DNA of 64,000 nucleotides, taken from positions 210,928 to 274,927 of the forward strand of contig CADBBK010000004.1 of assembly GCA_902792895.1 (NCBI GenBank), in the 5' to 3' direction. The position numbers and the translations under genes are program-made. The notes under the pieces are model-generated. The model searched no databases, was not told the origin of the DNA, and was given only the letters and a program-made list of their open reading frames with translations. Shown here one piece after another: positions 52,177 through 60,399 of this stretch (position 1 is the stretch's first letter; each line of letters starts with the position of its first letter). This DNA is from an uncultured Bacteroidales bacterium (GTDB lineage Bacteria > Bacteroidota > Bacteroidia > Bacteroidales > Muribaculaceae).

Positions 52177-54279
52177 ATGATAAAAGGACGCTGGACATAT
52201 TGGCTGCTGACTGTCGCCGTGGGCCTGTTGCTCATGGCCTGCGCCAGCATCGGGTCGCCCGAGGGCGGACCGCGGGACTACACGCCGCCGCAGGTCACCA
52301 AGACCTCGCCGGCGCCCGGAACGGTCAACTTCAAGGGCCAGAAGGTGGAAATCTCCTTCGACGAGATTATCAACCTCAAGGACCAGCAGAAGAAGGTCAT
52401 CATCTCGCCAGCCCCCAAGACGCAGCCCACCATCCGCACCGTGGGCCGTAAGGTCACCGTCGAGTTCCGTGAGCCCTTGGAGGAGAACACGACATACGTC
52501 ATCGACTTCTCCAACGCCATCGAGGACAACAACGAGGGCAACCAGCTCGACGGTTATGCCTTTGCCTTCTCGACGGGCGACGAAATCGACACCCTGGCTG
52601 TATCGGGCATCGTGCTCAGGGCCAAGGACCTGGAGCCCATGCAGCACATCATCGTCGGTCTGCACAGCAACCTGGACGACACCGCTTTCACCCACCTGCC
52701 GCTGGAGCGCATCACCCGCACCAACGACCGCGGCAAGTTCACTATCCAGGGCCTCAAGCCGGGCAGTTACCATGTGTTTGCCGTCAATGATATGGACGGT
52801 GATTACCGCATGGCGCGCACCGAGGACATCGCCTTCCTCGACCGCATTGTTGTGCCGTCGACCGGTGAATATACTTCACAGGACACCGTGTTCACTTACG
52901 ACCGCCGCGTCGATACTGTCGTGACGGCCACCCACACCCTGTTCCTGCCCAATGACCTGCTGTTGTGCATGTTCAACGAGGGCTACCGCTCGCATTACCT
53001 GAGGCAGACCAGCCGCCCCGCCGACAATAAGTTGCATGTGCTCTTGAGTGCTCCCTGCGACACGCTGCCCGTGATGCAGGTGCTGCGCCCTGCCGACCAT
53101 GCTGCCGACTGGTGCCGCGTGGAGCGCAATTTGACCAACGACTCGCTTTTCTACTGGCTGACCGACTCGGCGATGATCAAGACCGATACCGTCATCGTGG
53201 CGATGACCTATCTGCGCACCGATACTGCCGAACAGCTGGTGCAGGTGACCGACACCGTGCGTTTCGGCTACCGCAAGTCGGGCGATCAGCTCAAGCAGGA
53301 GCAGAAGAAGGCCCATGAGCGTGAGGAGCGCCAGAAGCGCCTCGCACAGCTGATTGAGAAGCAGGAGAAGGCCGCTGCCCAGGGCAAGGAACTCAGCGAG
53401 GGCGAACTCGAGGAGCTCAAGGAACTGCAACGCATCGACCCCAACGAAATCCAGCACCTGAAGATGGACCTCGTGCGCAGCGGCACCATCGACGTGGGTG
53501 ATTCGATATTGCTCAAGATGGAAACCCCCATTGCCGCCATCGATCCCGGCGGCGTGCACCTCGAGGTGAAGCGCGACACCCTGTGGGTACCCCTCACGGG
53601 CAGCAACCTGCCACGGCTGCAGCCCGCCAACGACTGCAACCCGTTGCGCTACTGGATACCCCTTGACACGCGTCCCGACTCCATCTACCGCCTGACCATC
53701 GACAGTGCTGCCGTGACGTCGGTCTATGGACTGGTCAACGAGCGCATGTCCAAGGAGTTGAAGGTGCGCAGTCTCGAGGAGTATGCCAACCTCTACTTCA
53801 GCGTCAACGTCAAGGACAGCGCTTTTGTCGAGTTGCTGGGCTCCGGTGAGAAGGTCATGCGCACCGTGCCTGTCAACAATGGCACCTTTGAATTTACCAA
53901 CGTGTCGCCCGGTACCTATTTCCTGCGCCTGACCATCGACGCCAACGGCAACGGCAAGTGGGACACCGGCAACTACCAGCAGCACCTGCAGCCCGAGGAG
54001 GTCTATTATTATCCTAAAAAACTGCGCCTGCGCGCCAACTGGGATATGGACGAGAACTGGAACATCTACCAGACAGCACTCGACCTGCAGAAACCTGAAG
54101 AAATCAGGCGCAACAAGCCCGAGGATCCCAAGAACAAGATCGAGAAAAAGCAGCCTAAGGCAGGCGAAGAAGACGAGGAAGAGGACGAGTTCAGCACCGG
54201 CATCTCCCCCAACACCTACACCGGCGACAAGTACAACGACAACCGCAATCGTAACCGCAACCGTCGCCTCAACCGCTAA
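52177..54279 (+). CDS. Ig-like (SbsA-type) domain lipoprotein
   Basis: The 700-residue product has a lipoprotein signal (MIKGRWTYWLLTVAVGLLLMACAS). An Ig-like domain of the SbsA type follows (PPQVTKTSPAPGTVNFKGQK, about 35-135), then a carboxypeptidase-regulatory-like segment (NDRGKFTIQGLKPGSYHVFA). Next come a charged coiled coil (KAHEREERQKRLAQLIEKQE, about 385-410) and a second beta domain (GTFEFTNVSPGTYFLRLTID). The tail is rich in Asp, Glu, Asn and Arg. Relatives are common, uncharacterised Bacteroidetes envelope proteins. The ATG at 52177 is chosen since an ORF start at 52153 lies before the promoter element. Confidence 0.82.
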   Translation: MIKGRWTYWLLTVAVGLLLMACASIGSPEGGPRDYTPPQVTKTSPAPGTVNFKGQKVEISFDEIINLKDQQKKVIISPAPKTQPTIRTVGRKVTVEFREPLEENTTYVIDFSNAIEDNNEGNQLDGYAFAFSTGDEIDTLAVSGIVLRAKDLEPMQHIIVGLHSNLDDTAFTHLPLERITRTNDRGKFTIQGLKPGSYHVFAVNDMDGDYRMARTEDIAFLDRIVVPSTGEYTSQDTVFTYDRRVDTVVTATHTLFLPNDLLLCMFNEGYRSHYLRQTSRPADNKLHVLLSAPCDTLPVMQVLRPADHAADWCRVERNLTNDSLFYWLTDSAMIKTDTVIVAMTYLRTDTAEQLVQVTDTVRFGYRKSGDQLKQEQKKAHEREERQKRLAQLIEKQEKAAAQGKELSEGELEELKELQRIDPNEIQHLKMDLVRSGTIDVGDSILLKMETPIAAIDPGGVHLEVKRDTLWVPLTGSNLPRLQPANDCNPLRYWIPLDTRPDSIYRLTIDSAAVTSVYGLVNERMSKELKVRSLEEYANLYFSVNVKDSAFVELLGSGEKVMRTVPVNNGTFEFTNVSPGTYFLRLTIDANGNGKWDTGNYQQHLQPEEVYYYPKKLRLRANWDMDENWNIYQTALDLQKPEEIRRNKPEDPKNKIEKKQPKAGEEDEEEDEFSTGISPNTYTGDKYNDNRNRNRNRRLNR

Positions 54280-54392
54280 CTCATCCCTCCCTAGAGTCCC
54301 CATCTCCCCCCATTATCCCCCTCGTCCTCCCCAAGAAATCGCAATTTTTTGATTTTTTTTTGCCAAAATGCTTGTATATTAAAAAAAAGTGC

Positions 54393-54400
54393 TACCTTTG
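54393..54400 (+). promoter_or_regulatory. -7 promoter element of tRNA-Leu
   Basis: TACCTTTG, an exact match, about 38 bases before the mature tRNA end, with a TTG near the expected -33 position (54372). Confidence 0.7.
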
Positions 54401-54437
54401 CACCGCTAAACGCAAAACGTCTAGCGCAAAACCACAA

Positions 54438-54522
54438 GCCCAGGTGGCGGAATTGGTAGACGCGCACGTTTCAGGTGCGTGTGCCGCGAGGTGTGCGGGT
54501 TCGAGTCCCGCCCTGGGCACCA
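54438..54522 (+). tRNA. tRNA-Leu (anticodon CAG)
   Basis: The acceptor arms GCCCAGG (54438-54444) and CCTGGGC (54512-54518) pair fully, followed by the discriminator A and an encoded CCA. The D arm, a long variable arm (GCCGCGAGGTG region), and a T arm with GGGTTCGAGTCCC are present, as expected for a class II tRNA. The anticodon loop TTCAGGT gives CAG at 54472-54474, decoding CUG. Confidence 0.96.
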
Positions 54523-54527
54523 ACACG

Positions 54528-54561
54528 AAATCCCTGACAACCATCGGTTGCCGGGGATTTC
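54528..54561 (+). terminator. Terminator after tRNA-Leu
   Basis: AAATCCC and GGGATTT (54528-54534 and 54554-54560) close a stem extended by AACC/GGTT, followed by a T-rich run. Confidence 0.75.
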
Positions 54562-54631
54562 TGTTTTCTGTCTCTTTCTTAGAGGTTAACAACTGATAAT
54601 CAACCTCTCCAACAGAGTACGTTATCATACA

Positions 54632-54670
54632 ATGAACCCCAGGAGTTCGACAAAGAACTACTGGGGTTCA
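54632..54670 (-). terminator. Hairpin terminator of the cstA-type gene
   Basis: TGAACCCCAGGAGTTC and GAACTACTGGGGTTCA pair with one mismatch around GACAAA, about 30 bases past the cstA-type stop codon. Confidence 0.7.
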
Positions 54671-54700
54671 CGCTATTATATCTATATATCTCTGGTGGCT

Positions 54701-56263
54701 TTAACGCTCGCCCAAGCGGCTGTCGCCTGCTTTGCGCACTTTCTTCAGCCACAGTGTGAACCAGATCATGGATACTACTGTCACAGTTGTTACCACCAGC
54801 GGGGCCGAATCGGGATCTCCAATGGCGCTGGGCGAGGCCACCAGGAAGGAGGTGCACACCGACGTCATGAGCAGGGCGGGAAGCAGCGTGATGATGTAGG
54901 CCTTGTGGTTGCGGGCCAGATAGACGGTAATCATCCACAGCGTGAAGACAGACAGCGTCTGGTTGGACCACCCGAAGTATTGCCACAGTACGTTGAAACC
55001 GTTGGGATTCTTCATTTGCCAAATGAGCAACAGCAACGATGCCACAAACAGCGGAATGCTGATGGTCAAGCGGCGCATCATATTCTTCTGCTCAAAATGC
55101 AGTGCCTCGGCAATGATGAGTCGTGCACTGCGGAATGCCGTGTCGCCACTCGTGATGGGGGCTGCCACCACGCCCAGCACGGCCAATGTGCCGCCCACGA
55201 AGCCCAGCCAGCTGCTGCACACCCAGTGCACCAGTTGGGGAGGATTGAAATACTGAATCAGGGTTTGGCCATCGGCCAGATGCACCTGAGCCATGAATTC
55301 GGCCACCTCCTCGGGGCTGACAACCTCTTTCCAGCCGCCATAGTAGAAGAAATAGGACGATACGGTGGCCCAGATGAGTGCTACGATACCCTCGGTAATC
55401 ATCGCACCGTAGAATACGGGCCTGGCGAGGCGCTCGCTCTTCAGGCAGCGCGCCATCAACGGGCTCTGGGTGGCATGGAAGCCACTGATGGCACCACAGG
55501 CGATGGTGATGAACATGCAGGGGAACAAGGGGTTCTTCTGCAGATAACCGGTGATGCCCAGGATGTCCTTGCCGTTATCGGTATGGGTTTGGGTCCATTG
55601 CGACATGTCACCTATGTTCCACAGTTCGGGCAGGTGAGGCATCTTGATGATCAGGCCCACCAGCAGTCCGGCTGCCATGACCAGCAGTGCAATGGCGAAC
55701 AGGGGATAAATCCTGCCGATGATTTTGTCGATGGGCAGCAGCGTGGCGATGATGTAGTAGACGAAGATGATGACAATCCAGATGATGGTTGAGTCACTGC
55801 CTCCCCACATGTCCTGGAGAATCAAGGCGGGGCTATAGACAAACACGGCTCCCACCATCATCAGCAGGAACACGGTGAACACCAGCATCAGGTTGCGCGT
55901 GCCCTTACCCAGATACTTGCCGATGAGCGTCGGCAGGCTGGCACCGTCGTGTCGCAGCGACAGCATGCCGCTCATGAAGTCGTGTACCGCACCGGCAAAG
56001 ATGCAGCCCAGCACAATCCACAAGTAGGATGCGGGGCCGAACCACATGCCCATGATGGCACCGAAGATGGGGCCCGTGCCTGCAATGTTCAGGAACTGGA
56101 TCATGAACACCTTCCACGTGGGCAAGGCCACATAGTCCACGCCGTCGGCCATGCGTATGGCGGGCGTCTCACGGTCATCAGGACGCATGATGCGCTCCAC
56201 GATGGCTCCATATACCAAATAGCCCACCACTAGGGCCACAAGGCTAATAAAAAAACTGATCAT
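54701..56263 (-). CDS. cstA: Carbon starvation protein A (peptide/pyruvate transporter family)
   Basis: The 520-residue product is an inner-membrane transporter with about 13 hydrophobic segments. Family blocks are QFLNIAGTGPIFGAIMGMWF, GCIFAGAVHDFMSGMLSLRH and CGAISGFHATQSPLMARCLK. It is shorter than E. coli CstA (about 700) but similar in build to many Bacteroidetes members. CstA and BtsT relatives take up peptides or pyruvate; which applies is not known. A histidine kinase gene lies 68 bases upstream in the same direction, suggesting that the sensor and transporter are linked. Confidence 0.93.
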   Translation of the reverse strand: MISFFISLVALVVGYLVYGAIVERIMRPDDRETPAIRMADGVDYVALPTWKVFMIQFLNIAGTGPIFGAIMGMWFGPASYLWIVLGCIFAGAVHDFMSGMLSLRHDGASLPTLIGKYLGKGTRNLMLVFTVFLLMMVGAVFVYSPALILQDMWGGSDSTIIWIVIIFVYYIIATLLPIDKIIGRIYPLFAIALLVMAAGLLVGLIIKMPHLPELWNIGDMSQWTQTHTDNGKDILGITGYLQKNPLFPCMFITIACGAISGFHATQSPLMARCLKSERLARPVFYGAMITEGIVALIWATVSSYFFYYGGWKEVVSPEEVAEFMAQVHLADGQTLIQYFNPPQLVHWVCSSWLGFVGGTLAVLGVVAAPITSGDTAFRSARLIIAEALHFEQKNMMRRLTISIPLFVASLLLLIWQMKNPNGFNVLWQYFGWSNQTLSVFTLWMITVYLARNHKAYIITLLPALLMTSVCTSFLVASPSAIGDPDSAPLVVTTVTVVSMIWFTLWLKKVRKAGDSRLGER

Positions 56264-56331
56264 CGTTTATTCTTATTTCGATAATATGCTGTTAATGATT
56301 ATTTTTTTCCGTTAGGCTGGTCGCTGCCGGC

Positions 56332-57570
56332 TCACGACGACTTGACCTTGGGGAGTTCGATGCCGAAGGTCGTGCCCTTGCCCAACTCCGACTCCTTGAT
56401 GTAGATCTGGCCGTTGTGGTACTCCTCGATGATGCGCTTGACCAGCGTCAGTCCCAGGCCCCAGCCGCGCTTCTTGGTGGTGAAGCCGGGATTGAAGACG
56501 TTCTTGAAGTTCTTGCGGGCGATGCCCTTGCCGGTGTCCTTGACCAGGATGACGGCATTGTTGGGGCTGTCCTCGACGGTGATGTCCAGACGCCCCTCGC
56601 CGTCCATGGCATCGACGGCGTTTTTGGTCAGGTTTTCCATCACCCAGGCAAACAGCGTCTGGCTCAGCATCACGCCGTTGTTGGTCTGGTCGTTGGTGTG
56701 GATGTAGAGGCTGACGCGCTTGGGGATGCGGGCACGCATGTATTCCAGGCTGTTGACCACGGCCTCGTTGATGGGGGTGAGTTCCTTGTCAGGCATGGAG
56801 CCGATTTTGGAGAAGCGGTCGGCGATGGTCGACAGACGCTTGACATCCTTGTCCATATCGGTGACGATACTCTTGTCCACGCCCATCGAGTCGAGCAGTT
56901 GCGTCCATGCCATCAGCGACGAGATGGGCGTGCCCAACTGGTGAGCGGTCTCCTTCGACAGTCCCACCCACACCTTGTTCTGCTCGGCGCGCTTGATGCT
57001 CATCAGCGCAAAGTAGGCGATGGCAAAAAACAGGATGAGCACGGCCAACTGGATGTAGGGGAAGTAGGACAGGCGGCGCAGCAGCGTCGAGTCCTCGTAG
57101 TAGAGGTATTGCGTGGTTGCTTCGTCAATCTTGATGTCGATTTTGTTCTCGGTGTTCTTGAGGTGGCGGAGTTTCTTGTTCAGGTACTCCATGTTGGCCG
57201 GCGAGATTTCAAACGACAGGCTGTCCTCGGTCTCGGGCAGGCGGAAGTTGCGGTGCTGCAGGATGTTGTCCTGGTCATCGACGAGCAGCACGGGGATGTT
57301 GTGATTGGCCTCGATGATGTGCAGCAGGAACCCCACGTCGGTCGTGCCGATAGGATTCCCCTCGCTGTCGATATCGTTGCCGCTGCCCATGGTCGCCAGT
57401 TCCCGCGTGGCGTCGGCCCAGATTTCCATGCGTTCACGCTCCTGCTCGGCCAGGTCCTTGACCAGGTTGTTGGAGATGTACAGGAACAGGGCCACGAGCA
57501 CCAGCGAGATGGCGAGGAACACCACCTTCCAGATGCGTCGGGAATCATATATGTTGCGAAGGTTTGCCAT
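56332..57570 (-). CDS. Membrane sensor histidine kinase
   Basis: The 412-residue product has two transmembrane segments (about 14-34 and 170-190) flanking a sensor region of about 130 residues. The dimerisation box carries the phospho-acceptor His in LSKETAHQLGTPISSLMAW (about 213), and the ATP lid has ENLTKNAVDAM, VLVKDTGKGI and GWGLGLTLVKRII. No response regulator lies beside it, so it is an orphan within the window. It precedes the cstA-type transporter, so that gene's substrate may be what it senses (inference). Confidence 0.9.
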   Translation of the reverse strand: MANLRNIYDSRRIWKVVFLAISLVLVALFLYISNNLVKDLAEQERERMEIWADATRELATMGSGNDIDSEGNPIGTTDVGFLLHIIEANHNIPVLLVDDQDNILQHRNFRLPETEDSLSFEISPANMEYLNKKLRHLKNTENKIDIKIDEATTQYLYYEDSTLLRRLSYFPYIQLAVLILFFAIAYFALMSIKRAEQNKVWVGLSKETAHQLGTPISSLMAWTQLLDSMGVDKSIVTDMDKDVKRLSTIADRFSKIGSMPDKELTPINEAVVNSLEYMRARIPKRVSLYIHTNDQTNNGVMLSQTLFAWVMENLTKNAVDAMDGEGRLDITVEDSPNNAVILVKDTGKGIARKNFKNVFNPGFTTKKRGWGLGLTLVKRIIEEYHNGQIYIKESELGKGTTFGIELPKVKSS

Positions 57571-57601
57571 GCAGCTGTGGTCAATTGTCGTTAACGACGG
57601 G

Positions 57602-57609
57602 CAAAGGTA
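57602..57609 (-). promoter_or_regulatory. -7 promoter element of the kinase/transporter unit
   Basis: Reads TACCTTTG on the minus strand, an exact match, 31 bases before the ATG. Confidence 0.65.
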
Positions 57610-57650
57610 TAAAAAAGTTTTCAGTTGTCGCTTGCCTGCTATCAGTTTTT

Positions 57651-57676
57651 CCTAACTCCTAACTCCTAACTTCTAA
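57651..57676. repeat. (CTCCTAA)n patch overlapping the end of the HAD phosphatase gene
   Basis: About three units (CCTAACTCCTAACTCCTAACTT) run across the HAD stop codon at 57659, so the last residues of that protein are encoded by repeat sequence. Confidence 0.8.
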
Positions 57677-58510
57677 CTCCCTCTCAATCCAACGGGCCAC
57701 GCTGTCCTCGGTGTTGGGGCCGATGACCTCGCTGGCGATGGCCTTGACCTCGTCAAAGGCATTGCCCACGGCCACACTGTGGTCGGCCGCCTGCATCATG
57801 GCGATATCGTTGCGGTTGTCGCCGAACACCACGACACGCTCGGCGCCCACCTCACGGGCTGCCTCGCGAATGGCGCCCGCCTTGCTGGTCCCGGCGGTGT
57901 AGATTTCCAGGTAGCCGTCGCTCGGGTCAAAGTTGTCGTGATAGACCATCACCGAGCAGGTGGGGACGGTGGCGCGCAGGTCTTCGGCAATGGCCTTGAG
58001 CACTGCATACTTGTTGAGCGAGAAGATGAGCAGGGCCTCGTCGTCGCTGTGGCGGTAGTCGTGGTCATCGAGCAGGAACCGCTTGAGTGGCAGGTGCTGG
58101 CGTTCGGCCACAAAGCGCTCCTCCTGGGGTGACAGTGGGCCGTAGTGGTGGGTGAAAAGCATGCTGCTGCCGTGGCGGCGGTAGATGAAGGGGTGGGCTC
58201 CGTGGCGGGCAAACACGTCGGCAACGGCATCCACCGTCGCGCTTGCGATGCCGCGCGTGTGCTCATAGCAGCCTGTGACGGGGTTCCACATGGCCGAGCC
58301 CCCGATGACGATGAACGGCAACTGGGCCTGAACCTCGCTCATCAGCGGCACCACGGTTGCCGGTGTGCGCGCCGTAGCCACAGTGAACAGTCCGCCCAAC
58401 TCGCCGATGACGCGGTTGAGCGTAGCCACCGTCACGGCCGACAGCCGCGAGTCTTCGCCCAGCAGTGTCCCGTCCAGGTCGCTCACATACAACGTCTTGT
58501 TTGTGTTCAT
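57659..58510 (-). CDS. HAD-superfamily (Cof type) phosphatase
   Basis: The 283-residue product has the four HAD motifs: SDLDGTLLGEDSRL (I, about 9), TVATARTPATVV (II, about 43), the lysine in TSKAGAIREAAREV (III) and RVVVFGDNRNDIAMMQAAD (IV, about 225). A C2-type cap lies between II and III. Such enzymes remove phosphate from small metabolites such as sugar phosphates or flavin precursors. The last codons fall in a heptamer repeat (ERELEVRS then stop). The start lies eight bases from the promoter element. Confidence 0.9.
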   Translation of the reverse strand: MNTNKTLYVSDLDGTLLGEDSRLSAVTVATLNRVIGELGGLFTVATARTPATVVPLMSEVQAQLPFIVIGGSAMWNPVTGCYEHTRGIASATVDAVADVFARHGAHPFIYRRHGSSMLFTHHYGPLSPQEERFVAERQHLPLKRFLLDDHDYRHSDDEALLIFSLNKYAVLKAIAEDLRATVPTCSVMVYHDNFDPSDGYLEIYTAGTSKAGAIREAAREVGAERVVVFGDNRNDIAMMQAADHSVAVGNAFDEVKAIASEVIGPNTEDSVARWIERELEVRS

Positions 58511-58518
58511 AACGGCTG

Positions 58519-58526
58519 CAAAAGTA
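58519..58526 (-). promoter_or_regulatory. -7 promoter element of the HAD phosphatase gene
   Basis: Reads TACTTTTG on the minus strand, an exact match, eight bases before the ATG. Confidence 0.6.
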
Positions 58527-58611
58527 CTTCTTTTTACCCTAACAGCTGTATTGCTGGCTATTTATTTCTTTTTTAAAGCCTGATTTTGATGCTGTTTTGG
58601 ACGATAATGAT

Positions 58612-58619
58612 TAAATTTG
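58612..58619 (+). promoter_or_regulatory. -7 promoter element of the superoxide dismutase gene
   Basis: TAAATTTG, an exact match, about 39 bases before the ATG at 58659; a TTTG at 58585-58588 is near the -33 position. Confidence 0.65.
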
Positions 58620-58658
58620 CCTTCGACAACAGATAGTAATTTTTTAAAACAAAGAACG

Positions 58659-59282
58659 ATGAAAAAGACGATGCCTGTAGATGGAAAATTTGAGTTGATG
58701 AACTTGCCCTATCCGCCCGACGCGCTTGAGCCTGTCATCAGTGCCGACACGCTGGGCTTTCACCACGGCAAGCACTTGGCGGCCTATGTAAACAACCTGA
58801 ATGCTGCTCTGCCCGGCAGTGGTCTCGAGGGTATGCCGCTCGAGGAGGTCGTGTTGAATGCCAAGGGTGGTGTGTTGAACAATGCGGGCCAGATCCTGAA
58901 CCACAACCTGTATTTCTCGCAGTTCAGGGCCCCCAAGGCTGACAATGCCCCCACGGGACGCCTGGCCGAGGCTATCGATGCGGAGTTTGGCTCGTTTGAG
59001 GCCTTCAAGGAGGCTTTTGCCAAGGCTGGGGCTACGTTGTTCGGTTCGGGCTGGGCATGGCTCAGCGTTGACCTTACTGGCAAACTGGTCATCACCCAGG
59101 AGCCCAATGCCTCCAACCCCATCCGTGCCGGCCTGTGCCCGCTGCTGACGATGGATGTGTGGGAGCATGCCTATTACCTCGACTACCAGAACCGCCGTCC
59201 CGACCACTTGGCTGCCCTGTGGCAGATTATCGACTGGGACGTGGTGGCAGAACGCTACGAAATAGGTTTGGCAAGTTGTTAA
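58659..59282 (+). CDS. sodB: Iron/manganese superoxide dismutase
   Basis: The 207-residue product converts superoxide to hydrogen peroxide and oxygen. Metal ligands are in LGFHHGKHLAAYV, LNHNLYFSQF and MDVWEHAYYLDYQNRRPDHL (Asp and His), and the GSGWAWLSV block is present. Whether it uses Fe, Mn or both cannot be told safely. The ATG at 58659 is chosen over 58617 because the latter overlaps the promoter element. No signal peptide is seen, so it is cytoplasmic. A secreted-protein gene follows 15 bases later. Confidence 0.95.
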   Translation: MKKTMPVDGKFELMNLPYPPDALEPVISADTLGFHHGKHLAAYVNNLNAALPGSGLEGMPLEEVVLNAKGGVLNNAGQILNHNLYFSQFRAPKADNAPTGRLAEAIDAEFGSFEAFKEAFAKAGATLFGSGWAWLSVDLTGKLVITQEPNASNPIRAGLCPLLTMDVWEHAYYLDYQNRRPDHLAALWQIIDWDVVAERYEIGLASC

Positions 59283-59297
59283 CTTGCTCACTGGTCA

Positions 59298-60287
59298 ATG
59301 GATAAAGAGAAAATACGGGCCCTTGTTGCGGTACTGGTCGTCCTGCTGCTGGCAGGAAGTGCCCATGGCAAGGACAAGGTGAACTGGAACTGGCAGCACG
59401 CGGTGCTGGCGGCCATTGACTCGTTTCCCGAGCACGGCGGTTACTACACGGGCAGTCGGCCCAACGACCTCTTCCCCAAGACGACCTGGCGCGGCCTGCA
59501 TGAGGCTTTCCAGATGTCGGCTACCGACGAGCGTCCGACGTTCGACCCGATGCTGGCGCAGCCGTCGTTCTGCTCCAGCGCGACCTACGGCGTGCTCATC
59601 AAGGCCTTGCTCATCTGGGACACCCGGCACAAGATTCAGCGCGACGCCTGGCGTAACATGAAACCCCGCGTGGGCATCGCCGACCAATTCAACCCCGATG
59701 GAGTAGGGCAGGACGATGGTGTGGGCTTTTGGGGACGCGCCAACGCCAACGGTCCCGGCCTGGGAGTGCTGGTGCATGAACTGGGCGCGGGCTACAGTTT
59801 CACTGCCTATCGCGGTGCCAAGAGCGAGCGTAACCGCGAGATGCCCGACGAGCGTTATCTTACCGATGCCGAGTGGTGTGCCCTCGACATCTGGCAGCGC
59901 GCCGTGCCTGGCGACCTGATGAAAATCTTCTGGAACCGCAACGAGAGCCGCGGCAGCGACAGCGGTGCCATCATCGGCTGCAACGATGACCGTGATGCCG
60001 ACCAGGAGGCGGGCCACAGCGTCATCTTCATGGGCTGCCTGGGCGACACCGTCACCTATTGGTCCAGCAACGGCCCCGGTCCTCATCCCGAGCAGATGGG
60101 CTACAGCATGGGCCGCTGCCACAAGACCGCCATCCAGCGTGTGGTCTTCACCCGCATCACGCAGCCTGAGCGCTTCAACAATGCACGAAAAATGGCGCCG
60201 ACCGATGTCAACGCCTATCTCAGTGACCTCAACGGCCGTCGTCACAGCACCACCGCCGAGATGCTCCGTCAGCTAGGAAGCCAGTGA
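59298..60287 (+). CDS. Secreted protein of unknown family, possible NlpC/papain-like cysteine hydrolase
   Basis: The 329-residue product has a signal peptide (IRALVAVLVVLLLAGSAHG). Block SFCSSATYGVLIKALLIW (about 92) has a Cys at a helix start, VPGDLMKIFWN (about 200) resembles the GDLVFF strand of NlpC/P60 enzymes, and QEAGHSVIFMGC (about 235) has a His in a strand. Cys, then PGDL, then GH-strand is the order of NlpC/P60 peptidases, so a cell-wall or amidase role is possible. I would not assign it firmly. It follows sodB closely and may be cotranscribed. Confidence 0.6.
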   Translation: MDKEKIRALVAVLVVLLLAGSAHGKDKVNWNWQHAVLAAIDSFPEHGGYYTGSRPNDLFPKTTWRGLHEAFQMSATDERPTFDPMLAQPSFCSSATYGVLIKALLIWDTRHKIQRDAWRNMKPRVGIADQFNPDGVGQDDGVGFWGRANANGPGLGVLVHELGAGYSFTAYRGAKSERNREMPDERYLTDAEWCALDIWQRAVPGDLMKIFWNRNESRGSDSGAIIGCNDDRDADQEAGHSVIFMGCLGDTVTYWSSNGPGPHPEQMGYSMGRCHKTAIQRVVFTRITQPERFNNARKMAPTDVNAYLSDLNGRRHSTTAEMLRQLGSQ

Positions 60288-60297
60288 ACAGTAAACA

Positions 60298-60388
60298 GTT
60301 AGGGGTTAGGGGTTAGGAGTTAGGAGTTAGGGGTTAGGAGTTAGTGCGCGGATGCCAACTCCTCACTTCTCACTCCTAACTCCTCACT
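60298..60388. repeat. G-rich and C-rich inverted heptamer arrays
   Basis: 60298-60344 holds TTAGGGG/TTAGGAG units, and 60360-60388 holds CTCCTAA/CTCACT-type units, separated by GCGGATGCCAA. They can pair into a long hairpin between two convergent genes, which would stop transcripts from both sides. CGGATGCCAACTCCT at 60349-60363 matches 31930-31945. Confidence 0.85.
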
Positions 60389-60399
60389 AGAAAATCAAA

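Noticed and set aside
30008-60388. A CRISPR array
   Set aside because: The heptamer arrays have no regular spacers between repeats and there are no cas genes in the window.
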